This document shows positions 1 through 6,754 of a stretch of DNA of 14,107 nucleotides, one piece after another. Within the stretch, counting starts at the first letter, position 1; each line of letters opens with the position of its first letter. Both the position numbers and the translations under genes were made by a program. The stretch lies in contig MVQW01000043.1 of NCBI GenBank assembly GCA_002067265.1, positions 1-14,107 of the forward strand, read 5' to 3'. This stretch comes from Methanomethylovorans sp. PtaU1.Bin073. GTDB taxonomy: Archaea; Halobacteriota; Methanosarcinia; Methanosarcinales; Methanosarcinaceae. The notes beneath the pieces were generated by a model that was given only the letters and a program-made list of their open reading frames with translations, had not been told where the DNA came from and made no database searches.

Positions 1-150
1 ATGAAAAGCTGGATCTGACGCCTTGATCATTGAGAGCAGTTCTGACCAGTGCAGACCTTCCGGATGCTTCTCGAGCAACTCAAATGCCGTTGCGTTTATG
101 CGTTCAGTAACTTTGGATGATCGCATACTTGGTTTTGACGTTTCTACCAT
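1..150 (-). CDS. N-terminal part of an unidentified protein, possibly winged-helix (partial, runs off left edge)
   Basis: Reading leftward from an ATG at 150, all 50 codons to the window edge are open. The peptide begins MVETSKPSMRSS and continues with a helical segment (TERINATAFELLEKHPEGLHW, with SELL following) that resembles the first helices of small winged-helix domains at the front of archaeal DNA-binding or restriction-related proteins. That family guess rests on pattern only. There is no clear Shine-Dalgarno sequence before the ATG, but the A+T-rich stretch around 155-180 could carry a promoter for a leaderless transcript. Met9 is an alternative start. About 218 bp separate it from the methyltransferase gene, which is read in the same direction, so it is probably transcribed on its own. 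I saw nothing else in that gap. Confidence 0.55.
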   Translation of the reverse strand, partial: MVETSKPSMRSSKVTERINATAFELLEKHPEGLHWSELLSMIKASDPAFH

Positions 151-368
151 ACAAATATTATTTATTTTATGCCAATAAATATTTTGTTGAAATCCAGCCC
201 GAATTTACTATTAAGAGGCAGGATCCTGATAATATAAGGCAAAAGATACTCACGCAAATATGACCTGCTTTTTATGAGCAAGTCATTCCCTATATAAGAT
301 AGCAGATATTGTTCTCTTTTGATCTCTTTTTAAGTTTCGGGTTCATTTAATCATTCATCAGTAAAAGG

Positions 369-1121
369 TCATTTATTTGCTTTCTTCCGAAAAATGTAGA
401 ATGCATAACCATATTCATCCGGGTATTCCCTGAAGAGCTCTATCTCTTTTCTGTTAAACTCAAGTATCGTTTCTGCATCGGTGTTTCCTTTATAGCTATC
501 ACTGATGTCATCGATTCTTTTTTCCAGATGGGAGTAAAAATCATACCAGGCAGAAGCTGGCAGTTTAAAGTGGTCAATGATATCATATCCTGCTGCCGTG
601 ATAACTTTTTCAGTGCCAGGTATGTTCATGATACCAGGGTATATATCCTGCCAGAATTGAAGCACTTTCGAAGAAGGTTCATCCGTGAACCATGTGTTCT
701 CTGTCACTGCCATGTAACCCCATTCTTTCAGAAACTGTTTCCAGTAGCTAATTCCTTTTTCAAGACCAAGGATAAAGATGGAGCCTTCTGCCCATAAGAT
801 GTCGAATTCTCCTGCTTCAAAAGGCAGGTCATCCATGGAAGCACAAACCGTGGTGATCCTGTCATCAACTCCTTCTTTAACCGCATTTTCCATCAGCTTA
901 TCCAGAAAAGGCTGGTAAATGTCAGTTGCAGTGATGTTACAATCATTGCAGATCTTCGCAAGATGTATCGTCTGCATGCCCACACCACAACCAATGTCAA
1001 GGATCTTAGTGCCTGCAGGAAGGGAAGAAAGTAAATTAAAGGCTTTTTCAGTACATTCATTACTACCAGGACCCTGCCTGGGCAATCCATCAAATATCTC
1101 AAAGATTGGCGATTCGGTCAT
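369..1121 (-). CDS. Class I SAM-dependent methyltransferase, substrate unknown
   Basis: This 250-residue protein has the hallmarks of a class I (Rossmann-fold) S-adenosylmethionine methyltransferase. Motif I is ILDIGCGVG at residues 40-48, the acidic residue that binds the SAM ribose is in TATDIY (D67), ASMDDLPF lies at 94-101, and the motif IV region is FDILWAEGS at 106-114. The N-terminus (MTESPIFEIFDGLPRQGPGS) and the acidic C-terminal half should set substrate choice, but neither identifies it. Proteins of this type modify small molecules, quinone-like cofactors or metalloids, and it should be cytosolic. It is read leftward, away from the casposon remnant that starts about 110 bp from its 5' end. 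No good Shine-Dalgarno sequence precedes the ATG. I treat it as a host gene at the left edge of the mobile locus, although it could be old cargo. Confidence 0.85.
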   Translation of the reverse strand: MTESPIFEIFDGLPRQGPGSNECTEKAFNLLSSLPAGTKILDIGCGVGMQTIHLAKICNDCNITATDIYQPFLDKLMENAVKEGVDDRITTVCASMDDLPFEAGEFDILWAEGSIFILGLEKGISYWKQFLKEWGYMAVTENTWFTDEPSSKVLQFWQDIYPGIMNIPGTEKVITAAGYDIIDHFKLPASAWYDFYSHLEKRIDDISDSYKGNTDAETILEFNRKEIELFREYPDEYGYAFYIFRKKANK

Positions 1122-1234
1122 AAAGCTTGTAAATAGATAGCTGTTTAAATCTTTTGTGGTCCCGGGATAATGATTGCGCTTTCATCAATGTGTTCCTTAA
1201 GATTTTTCAAGCTCTCTAACTTGATTCTGATTAG

Positions 1235-1649
1235 TAACCCTCAGAGTTTTGTTTATGAGCCCTTCATTGATTATGAAACAGGAGAGATTAAGGAAGGTAC
1301 ACATTACTTCAAACCACTAATTAAAACCATTATGCAGTATGTAGATCATCCAGAGAGTAAATTTGATGGTGAAATCGGTATTCTGGAAAGAAAGCATGTG
1401 CATGCTGATGGTATTATCTACATAGGAAAGGAAGCTAACAATATTGATGAACAGGCTCTTGATGTGGATAAAGTACAGGTATTTGTGAATAAAGACGAGA
1501 TCATGCAAATGATACTTGGTATACCACAAAAAGAAGCTGAAGCAAGAGGAGTTTCAAGGAGTGTGTTTCAGGGGATCAAGAAAAGAATAAGGGAAAGTGG
1601 GAATGTGAATTTAGATACTCCTAGGGTGAGAAGGTTGATTAACCATTGA
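1235..1649 (+). pseudogene. C-terminal fragment of casposon family-B DNA polymerase
   Basis: The reading frame matches roughly the last 135 residues of the intact casposon PolB encoded at 7972-10647. By eye there are about 19 differences, around 86% identity. Similarity begins abruptly at TAACCCTCAGAG (1235, matching 10224) and ends near 1640. The frame stays open upstream to 1170, but those 22 extra codons do not match PolB and probably read through the deletion junction. No exonuclease or polymerase motif remains, so the fragment cannot be a polymerase. The frame has kept no stop for about 138 codons, so either truncation was fairly recent or the C-terminal domain still has a use. I call it a pseudogene. 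It shares orientation and relative order with the casposon end at 2955. Confidence 0.88.
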
Positions 1650-1941
1650 ATTTATAGTGTACATGTATCTGAATTTTTGCAAATTACATTAAATAGTTAA
1701 ATTTTATATATTATACTATTTGCTTTTTTTAATAATTAGTTTCGCCTGAATAACTTTATATCATGAGGCTACAATTATAGAATATTTGGACTAACAAAGC
1801 CGGGGTTTTGACTTTGAGAAGTGGCAAAATATTTAATTGTTTGATTTACGTGAGTCTCCAATCTCATGATTATTTTTTTTAGACTTACTTTCCACTGTTT
1901 CCTTACTTAGATAGTCCAAAAGAATGGTGGAGGAAAGTGAG

Positions 1942-2568
1942 ATGAAGAAAATATATACTCTTTTAATTGCATTAACAGTATTAATACTCATGGCTGCAAG
2001 TGCAAGCGCAGTTGTGAATGATAAAGTAATGACCGGTACTGAGAAAATGATGACTTTTTATGGGACTTCTTTAGAAGGACAGGCAACGCTGGATTTCATG
2101 GTATATCAGATAGAGAATAAAGAAGTTCAAGAGACCTACATAGATCACTTTGTCTACTGTATTTATGACGATTCCGGTGCAGTTCAACAGAGATATCTTG
2201 TTGATGTAATCGATTACCCGCTTCAAATTGATAATGATTTTGTGACAATTAATGAGGGTTTAGTATCAGGAAGCTTGTCTGTTCCAGAACTTCCAGTTCT
2301 CGCTTTGCATGGTGGACCATGTACTATAAATGTCGATCTTGAATGTACTGGTAACAAAATAATGGACATTGGAAAACCAAGTAATCCTGTGATTCGTGGT
2401 GAGGATTTCCTTACGATAATGTTAATAAGAGCAAAAGGGGTTACCTTTACAGGGACAATAACAGGACCGGAATTTAATGATAATGGACCCTTTGTTCAAT
2501 ATGATATAAACGGTTTTGTTCCTTCGTTTATGGCTCAATTTCGTCTTATAGGTATTAATACTGCATAA
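1942..2568 (+). CDS. Exported protein of unknown function, cargo of the casposon remnant
   Basis: The ATG at 1942 is chosen because GGAGG lies 8 nt upstream (1929-1933). An in-frame ATG at 1924 precedes that site and is less likely. The 208-residue product begins with a classical Sec signal peptide: MKK, a hydrophobic stretch YTLLIALTVLILMAA, and an SASA signal-peptidase site after about residue 23. The mature part looks beta-rich, with three cysteines and no membrane segment, so it is probably released or held at the cell surface. I do not recognise the family. A strong hairpin with a T-run lies 35 nt after the stop, so it forms its own transcription unit. It sits between a polB fragment and a casposon right end, where casposons usually carry accessory genes, so I infer it is cargo. 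Confidence 0.8.
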   Translation: MKKIYTLLIALTVLILMAASASAVVNDKVMTGTEKMMTFYGTSLEGQATLDFMVYQIENKEVQETYIDHFVYCIYDDSGAVQQRYLVDVIDYPLQIDNDFVTINEGLVSGSLSVPELPVLALHGGPCTINVDLECTGNKIMDIGKPSNPVIRGEDFLTIMLIRAKGVTFTGTITGPEFNDNGPFVQYDINGFVPSFMAQFRLIGINTA

Positions 2569-2602
2569 TTTCAAGGTAAAACTACACAGGCATTCAAATT
2601 AT

Positions 2603-2642
2603 TCTGGGATTTTTCTGAAAATCCCAGATTTCCCTTTTTTTT
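2603..2642 (+). terminator. Hairpin plus T-run after the exported-protein gene
   Basis: TCTGGGATTTT (2603-2613) pairs perfectly with AAAATCCCAGA (2618-2628) around a 4-nt loop. A T-run follows at 2635-2642. Archaeal termination depends mainly on the T-run, so the hairpin may mainly protect the 3' end. Confidence 0.7.
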
Positions 2643-2923
2643 GGTCTAGTTTTTGATTATAGTTATTAACCGTTTGTTTAAAACTTATTGTATTGACATC
2701 ACAATCTATTGAATGCTATTTTAGCATTCATAAGTTACAAACAATGAGTAATTAACTATAAATAAATTTTATTGTTCTTTTTTTACTTTTGTCTGTAAAA
2801 GGAGGTGACTATCAATATTCAAGAGTTTTGTTTTCTTTGTAAACAGTTAATAGCATTGATTATTTTAAAAAAGGCGTACATTTTACCTCAAGTAGTAAAA
2901 AAGAGAGATATAAACAAGTTTTA

Positions 2924-2955
2924 AGATTTCTGTTTTTTCTCGTTACCTATATCCC
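2924..2955 (-). repeat. Right terminal inverted repeat of the decayed casposon
   Basis: Read inward on the minus strand this is GGGATATAGGTAACG followed by an A-rich stretch. The opening 15 nt are identical to those of the right end of the intact casposon (read inward from 12435), and most of the following positions match too. It marks the outer right boundary of the remnant. Confidence 0.85.
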
Positions 2956-2969
2956 CTTAAAGAAATGCG
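2956..2969. repeat. Target-site copy between the two casposons
   Basis: These 14 nt (CTTAAAGAAATGCG) match 10 of 14 positions in the sequence between the intact casposon's right end and tRNA-Leu (GTCAAAAATATGCG, 12436-12449). All mismatches are in the part outside the tRNA. TGCG, which corresponds to the last three acceptor bases plus the discriminator of tRNA-Leu, is kept. A 14-bp length fits the target duplications reported for casposases. Confidence 0.7.
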
Positions 2970-3001
2970 GGGATATAGGTAACACCTAAAAATACCACTC
3001 T
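2970..3001 (+). repeat. Left terminal inverted repeat, copy A (candidate left end of intact casposon)
   Basis: It starts GGGATATAGGTAAC, identical for 14 nt to the inverted right end at 12435, with about 25 of 32 positions matching overall, including a shared ACTCT block. It directly follows the tRNA-Leu-like target copy, so it is the left end that best pairs with the right junction. Confidence 0.75.
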
Positions 3002-3023
3002 CTTAAAAAATAATATATTTTGA

Positions 3024-3054
3024 GTTCGAGTCCTGTCCATCGAATAGTAATTCT
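3024..3054 (+). other. Probable tRNA 3'-end scar (T-loop to discriminator) plus 10-nt spacer
   Basis: GTTCGAGTCC at 3024-3033 fits the tRNA T-loop consensus. Counting it as positions 53-62 puts the acceptor strand CCATCGA at 3037-3043 and the discriminator A at 3044. Ten further nt lead to the terminal repeat at 3055. At the genuine tRNA-Leu the discriminator is likewise followed by exactly 10 nt and then the casposon end. Upstream bases (TTGA) cannot complete the T-stem, so only about 21 nt of tRNA survive. I do not know which tRNA it came from, but it is not the Leu gene at 12446. Confidence 0.5.
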
Positions 3055-3086
3055 GGGATATAGGTAAGTGTGAAAATTCGGAACTT
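3055..3086 (+). repeat. Left terminal inverted repeat, copy B
   Basis: It starts GGGATATAGGTAA and, with a one-base gap, goes on to share GTGAAAA and GAACT blocks with the inverted right end at 12435 (about 26 of 32 positions). It is as good a match as copy A, 85 bp away. One of the two is therefore probably left from another insertion. Confidence 0.7.
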
Positions 3087-3268
3087 ATTATAAAAATTAG
3101 TACGAGCTGTCTTTATCTCAAAATAACATCTTTATATATTCATTAGTCTCAATAAAATAAGAGTAATTGTTTTGCAGAAATACTTTCTTTTAATAAAATT
3201 TAATGGGTATAATTGGTTATTTGAAAAAGGAGACAATAAAAGGCTTCTATGACCTTTTACTTTAATAT

Positions 3269-3463
3269 TTACTTTGGGATTGACTGATCAGGTGTGACAC
3301 CGTAATAATTAGTTCTTGCTTTGCCCCATGGACAACCATTTGGGCCTGTTATCTTCAGTTCGATATTCTGTAGTGTTTTACACAGACTGTTACCAGCACG
3401 TGCACCTCTACAGATAATACAGAGCTTTTCACAGAATATTGGAGCTTTTTTTTGTTTTGTCAT
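3269..3463 (-). CDS. Small five-cysteine protein, casposon cargo
   Basis: This is a 64-residue basic protein with cysteines at 11, 15, 18, 28 and 44. The spacing CxxxCxxC followed by RGARAGNSLCKT and GPNGCPWGKAR suggests a small metal-binding (zinc or Fe-S) or redox-active fold. I do not recognise a named family. A Shine-Dalgarno-like AGAGGG lies 7-8 nt before the ATG, and the conserved-looking block ITGPNGCPWGKARTNYYGV argues that it is a real protein. It is read leftward, 138 bp downstream of another cysteine-rich mini-gene on the same strand (3602-3799), and the two may share a transcript. It is the leftmost gene of the casposon. The number of cysteines and the nearby cysteine-containing regulator suggest a metal or redox role, which is inference. 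Confidence 0.65.
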   Translation of the reverse strand: MTKQKKAPIFCEKLCIICRGARAGNSLCKTLQNIELKITGPNGCPWGKARTNYYGVTPDQSIPK

Positions 3464-3601
3464 TTGAATTCCCTCTTGTTACTTTTTTTATTTATCTAAA
3501 ATCATTTTCTATTTTGCAGTAATTATGATTGCACATACCTCAATGCGATAAAAATTAAAAAATAAAACAGAGAAGATCAGAACTTTGCTGAACTCTGATA
3601 C

Positions 3602-3799
3602 TTATCCCTGTAACTTTTGACCTGCATTCTGAAGAGCGCCGCCCAATGCTTTTACAATTTCACAATCCATGTCGCATTTGCATGAGCATGTGCAGTACTT
3701 AGGTTTTAGTCCCATTAGCCATTGGCCGAGGAAACCAAGAGCTTCAAGTTTTTCTTTACTAGCGTTTTCTACGTATTTGTTAAGATCTTCTAATTCCAT
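3602..3799 (-). CDS. Small cysteine-cluster protein, casposon cargo
   Basis: This 65-residue protein has an N-terminal helix (MELEDLNKYVENASKEKLEAL), a hydrophobic patch (FLGQWLMGL) and a dense cluster CTCSCKCDMDC with cysteines at 36, 38, 40, 42 and 46. Alternating CxCxCxC is typical of metallothionein-like or thiolate-cluster sites, so metal binding is likely, though the metal cannot be told. GGTGA lies about 7 nt before the ATG at 3799. It is transcribed divergently from the cysteine-containing winged-helix gene at 3916, across a 116-bp region with two perfect inverted repeats. That arrangement suggests the regulator controls it, possibly in response to a metal or thiol stress. No family is recognised. 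Confidence 0.7.
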   Translation of the reverse strand: MELEDLNKYVENASKEKLEALGFLGQWLMGLKPKYCTCSCKCDMDCEIVKALGGALQNAGQKLQG

Positions 3800-3810
3800 G
3801 GTTATTCACC

Positions 3811-3873
3811 AAATACTATTAATACGTGCATAGTAATATACTATTTTGTCATAGAAATATACAACCACGTTGT
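3811..3873. promoter_or_regulatory. Divergent control region with two perfect inverted repeats
   Basis: ATAGTA-ATA-TACTAT (3830-3844) and ACAAC-CAC-GTTGT (3861-3873) are perfect palindromic elements of 15 and 13 bp. They lie between the leftward cysteine-cluster gene and the rightward winged-helix gene. AAATACTATT at 3811-3820 repeats half of the first palindrome. An AT-rich AAATATA (3855-3861) is a possible TATA element for the rightward gene. The palindromes are good operator candidates for the adjacent winged-helix protein, which would bind as a dimer. Confidence 0.5.
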
Positions 3874-3915
3874 CTGGTATAGATTTCTAACAAATAAATT
3901 ATTAGGAGGTTTTCA

Positions 3916-4680
3916 GTGAGCGAAGTAGAAATAGCATTAGAAAATGTGTCTATATTGCAAGGAGAAATAACTGCTCTTCGTTCGGAACTTATTCGTTTCA
4001 GAAGTGAAGTTACAATGAATAGAACAAATTCAATGTTCAGCGAATTCAGGAATCAGTGTGCTGCATCACTAATAAACGGGTCTTTAGATAGTGCTCTAAA
4101 TCTCAGTGGCGAGGAAGGAAAAAGCTGTTCTATGTGGACACAATGCAAGCCTGCTTTTGTTGAGTTTTTTGATGAGCTGGCAGAATACGCCAGAAACGGT
4201 CAGCTATCGGAGAAAAAAGTAGACGATATTAGACAAAATTTTGATAAAATGAAGGAAGAAGCAACCAAACTTGATCAATGTTCACAGTGCTTTAAACATG
4301 TAGAATTGTACTTTAATCAGCAGATTGAGATGTTAGAAAAAATGGGATTTTACCAAAAAGAGGGTAATAAACCATTAGAAATTAAAAACCTTCATGAAAA
4401 ACAGATAGCAAACATGGTAGGAGAGGCATTAAGTAGTGCTGTAAGGGTGCAGGTATTAAAGGCTTTGTATGATGATGGAAAATCGTTTACCGAACTTTCA
4501 AAAATCACAAAACTCCGTGCAGGTAATCTTCTTTTCCATCTGGACAAATTACAGGATAAAGAATTAATACGCCAACGTGAAGAACGGGGTGAATACCAGA
4601 TTACTTTTACAGGTTATCATCTTCTCAATTCTATGCTGGAACTTGTAAAAACACTAGGCATGGATGATAGGACGATGTGA
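3916..4680 (+). CDS. Winged-helix (ArsR-like) regulator with coiled-coil N-terminus and cysteine-rich middle
   Basis: This 254-residue protein has three parts. Residues 1-35 are heptad-rich and likely coiled coil. Residues 36-150 are helical with cysteines at 48, 71, 77, 122 and 125, including CSMWTQC and CSQC pairs. Residues 170-245 form a winged-helix domain: VRVQVLKALYDDGKSFTELS, then a recognition helix around KLRAGNLLFHLDKLQ, then a wing REERGEYQITFTGY. The DNA-binding part resembles ArsR-family repressors, and the cysteine pairs could sense metal or redox state. The start is GTG at 3916, fixed by AGGAGG at 3904-3909. It diverges from the cysteine-cluster gene and converges with cas1, with a single base between the two stops. 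I infer it regulates the two cysteine-rich mini-genes. A role in casposon activity is possible but not shown. Confidence 0.8.
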   Translation: MSEVEIALENVSILQGEITALRSELIRFRSEVTMNRTNSMFSEFRNQCAASLINGSLDSALNLSGEEGKSCSMWTQCKPAFVEFFDELAEYARNGQLSEKKVDDIRQNFDKMKEEATKLDQCSQCFKHVELYFNQQIEMLEKMGFYQKEGNKPLEIKNLHEKQIANMVGEALSSAVRVQVLKALYDDGKSFTELSKITKLRAGNLLFHLDKLQDKELIRQREERGEYQITFTGYHLLNSMLELVKTLGMDDRTM

Positions 4681-4681
4681 G

Positions 4682-5884
4682 TTAACAACTTTCCCACAGC
4701 TCCAACCTTTCCCTTACATGAGCATTTAAAGTAAATGGCTTATCTGCCTTTGCATTCTGCTTCATATAATGCAATGTGCCTTTTGAGAATCCCATGTTTT
4801 TCCAATCAGTATAAGAAATACTCAGTATCTTTTGCCTAATATCATCAGAATCCTGCCTATCAATAGTAAATGCTGGCTTACTAAAGTCAATAGCTTTCCT
4901 TTTCTCAACAAGATATTGAACTAACTCTCTGGTTTTCAATAACAAAGCATAATTCCAGGTTACTGAGTTCTTCTGATAGGGAACTTTTTTATTCATCCAG
5001 TTTTGGAATACTTCAGTTACCTTCTTTGCACCTGATGGTTTAAGCCGTAGAGAATAACTTTCAGTTCTAATGAAATCTTTAGTATCAATTTTCTCAGTTT
5101 CTATCAGGTTGATAACTGCCAGATCAACAAGGAATCTGAAAGGCTCTTGTAGATCATAGGCTAAACTGTTCTTGCTTGGATTCATCTCATGTAAGAAACC
5201 TACATGAGCATCTAAACCAACTGTATTAATGGCTCTCAAACACTCGGCCTCAAGCAAAGCATAACCATAGTTGAGCATAACATTGACCATATCTCCTGCT
5301 GCCACTGGCCTTCTATACTGGTCTATCCTGGAACAGAAATCATATTTCTCAGGAATGGCCTTTGAAAACTCATTCCAGTATTTCCAGGCAACACCACCCT
5401 CAACACCCATTATTTCCCTAATGGAATTGGCCTTCTTCAATTTCTCATTATCCTCAGAGAAATCATAAGCAATCTCAGGATACCTTTGTTTAAGGTAACC
5501 CAGAATTGCCTGGGATTTATCAAACTTAGCCTCAATTAATTTCCTTGCTATGCTAATCCTAGTTTCTTCTTCCTCAAAAGCATGGTATTGAGCAAACTTT
5601 GTTTTTACATTAGTGCTTTCAGGAGGAAGCATTGTTGTCAATAACTTACCATCCCAATTAAGGATAGAAACCTGTACATTATGTTTCATTAACCATCTGA
5701 CAGCATCAAGAGTAAGGTTTCCATTCCTGCCATAGATAACAATGTTATCCAAATCCATCCTTCTTGGAGAGAATACATATTCTTGTGGCTCTTCAGTTGT
5801 TGAAGTCCTTCCGTCTTTGATATGGAGTTTTGCACTATTAACCCTCATATCAATTCCATGACCACTAAGAAGCAATAGTTTCAT
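4682..5884 (-). CDS. cas1: Casposase: Cas1-family integrase of the casposon
   Basis: This 400-residue Cas1 homologue would join casposon ends to target DNA in the cell. Cas1 signatures are clear: an N-terminal beta domain (MKLLLLSGHG, then NIVIYGRNGNLTLDAVRWLMKH), the metal-ligand motif MGVEGG with E162, then GLDAHVGFLH with H232, and YDLQEPFR with D244/E247. Together these match the Glu-His-Asp/Glu site of Cas1, so the enzyme looks active. About 100 residues follow the usual Cas1 core. They include a segment near 355-380 (SYTDWKNMGFSKGTLHYMKQ) that looks like a helix-turn-helix, as known for casposases, which need it to recognise element ends. I chose ATG 5884 because GGAG sits 8 nt upstream. 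A GTG nine bases earlier would overlap the preceding gene. It follows the winged-helix gene by 2 nt, so the two form one operon. No CRISPR array is nearby. Confidence 0.95.
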   Translation of the reverse strand: MKLLLLSGHGIDMRVNSAKLHIKDGRTSTTEEPQEYVFSPRRMDLDNIVIYGRNGNLTLDAVRWLMKHNVQVSILNWDGKLLTTMLPPESTNVKTKFAQYHAFEEEETRISIARKLIEAKFDKSQAILGYLKQRYPEIAYDFSEDNEKLKKANSIREIMGVEGGVAWKYWNEFSKAIPEKYDFCSRIDQYRRPVAAGDMVNVMLNYGYALLEAECLRAINTVGLDAHVGFLHEMNPSKNSLAYDLQEPFRFLVDLAVINLIETEKIDTKDFIRTESYSLRLKPSGAKKVTEVFQNWMNKKVPYQKNSVTWNYALLLKTRELVQYLVEKRKAIDFSKPAFTIDRQDSDDIRQKILSISYTDWKNMGFSKGTLHYMKQNAKADKPFTLNAHVRERLELWESC

Positions 5885-5886
5885 AG

Positions 5887-6753
5887 TTACCACTCCATTG
5901 AATCAGCAGGCTCAAAAGGATTATCATACATACCTAAATGCATCATGGCTTTTGCCCTGATATTGGAAACAAATTGTGCAGAACCCTCTTTTCCTTCAAG
6001 CCTTAGTTTTTCTTCAAAAAGATACAGTTCCTCTCTATGATCTTCAATGAGATTGGCTGTATAATACGATTCATAATCCTGAATTACATCAGAGAGGTTA
6101 TCCAGTGTTTCAGCATCCTGTTCTAACCTTTCAATTACAGCATGATCTTTGAAATATCCTAAAAGATGGATGACATGAGTTCTTAAGCTTTTATAATGTT
6201 TTAAAGGTTCAGGATATTTATTCAACAATAGCCTGAGCATGTTGATAGTTTCATGTTTACTAAAAGGATCTATTTTTCTTGTATCAATATAAGTATAAAC
6301 AATTCTGAGAAGATGATCTACTACAGCAATATCCTCAATATCAAGTTGAGAAACAAGAACATCTAATTGATTAGGTGTAAGCACATGTTGTTTTTTATAA
6401 AGGTCTAGCTCTTTCAAAGCCATTTTTTGTTGAACTGGATTCTTAGAAGTTATATTTTCAAGAACCCTGTCTATATGTTCTGTTATTTTCTCTGTCTTTT
6501 TTAATGTAACATAACTAGAACGCTTATCATCTTCCTCAATACCGAATTTCTTTAAATCTTCATACTTCAGGATGGTTATTTTTCCTTGTTTTACCATACT
6601 GTCAAGTTTCCGATTTATACTCTTGGTACTATAACCGCTCTCGTTTTTATGGGTTTTAATGAGATCAGCTATAAGTTCCCGCCGTCTAACAAACCCTTTT
6701 TCAGCTAAATACTTGGTTATTTCTATGTCAAATTCTACCGTTTTACTATACAT
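5887..6753 (-). CDS. Winged-helix protein co-transcribed with the casposase
   Basis: The 288-residue product has an N-terminal DNA-binding domain (residues about 8-85). It contains a helix pair (EITKYLAEKGFVRRRELIADL), a putative recognition helix (STKSINRKLDSMVKQ) and a wing (KITILKYEDL ... SSYVTLKKTEK). The remaining 200 residues are almost wholly helical, acidic and leucine-rich, without a recognisable catalytic motif, and look like a helical-repeat partner-binding region. The stop is 2 nt before the cas1 ATG, so translation is probably coupled. It may be a regulator of the casposase or an accessory transposition factor that binds the ends, and its constant pairing with cas1 here favours the second. 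No clear Shine-Dalgarno sequence lies upstream, so the transcript may be nearly leaderless, starting in the divergent control region at 6754-6855. Confidence 0.8.
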   Translation of the reverse strand: MYSKTVEFDIEITKYLAEKGFVRRRELIADLIKTHKNESGYSTKSINRKLDSMVKQGKITILKYEDLKKFGIEEDDKRSSYVTLKKTEKITEHIDRVLENITSKNPVQQKMALKELDLYKKQHVLTPNQLDVLVSQLDIEDIAVVDHLLRIVYTYIDTRKIDPFSKHETINMLRLLLNKYPEPLKHYKSLRTHVIHLLGYFKDHAVIERLEQDAETLDNLSDVIQDYESYYTANLIEDHREELYLFEEKLRLEGKEGSAQFVSNIRAKAMMHLGMYDNPFEPADSMEW

Positions 6754-6754
6754 G

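Larger units (their letters stand above)
1231..2955 (+). mobile_element. Decayed casposon remnant (polB 3' end to right terminal repeat)
   Basis: Three parts in the expected order support a truncated second casposon. They are a polB C-terminal fragment (from about 1235), a gene coding for an exported protein, and at 2924-2955 a right-type terminal repeat very like the one at 12404-12435. The left part, including cas1, the HNH gene and most of polB, is missing. The polB fragment is diverged (about 86% protein identity) from the copy in the intact casposon, so this is a separate insertion and not a recent duplication. It lies directly to the left of the intact element, with one 14-nt target copy between them. 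The left limit is where similarity to the other polB stops, so it is approximate. Confidence 0.8.
2569..3265. other. 700-bp gene-poor stretch holding the casposon junctions
   Basis: The stretch contains the terminator at 2603-2642, an A+T-rich segment, and from 2924 to 3086 the cluster of casposon ends and tRNA-derived target sequences listed separately. A near-perfect Shine-Dalgarno sequence (AAAGGAGGTGA, 2798-2808) occurs without an ATG or TTG at usable distance. An ATT at 2817 would open a 35-codon frame ending at 2924, and a GTG at 2805 overlaps the site itself. I do not call that frame a gene. Between 3087 and 3265 I see only A+T-rich DNA and the 3' flank of the leftward gene at 3269. 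Confidence 0.7.

Noticed and set aside
1170..1234. First 22 codons of the open frame around the polB fragment as part of a real protein
   Set aside because: They do not match PolB, have no ribosome-binding site and probably just read through the deletion junction.
2601..2610. ATTCTGGGAT shared with 3050-3059, as a further casposon end
   Set aside because: Only 10 nt match and the continuing GATATAGGTAA is absent. The first copy belongs to the terminator hairpin.
4682..5884. Cas1 as part of a CRISPR-Cas adaptation module
   Set aside because: There is no CRISPR array, no Cas2 and no other cas gene in the window. The neighbours (PolB, HNH, HTH proteins) and terminal repeats indicate a casposase.
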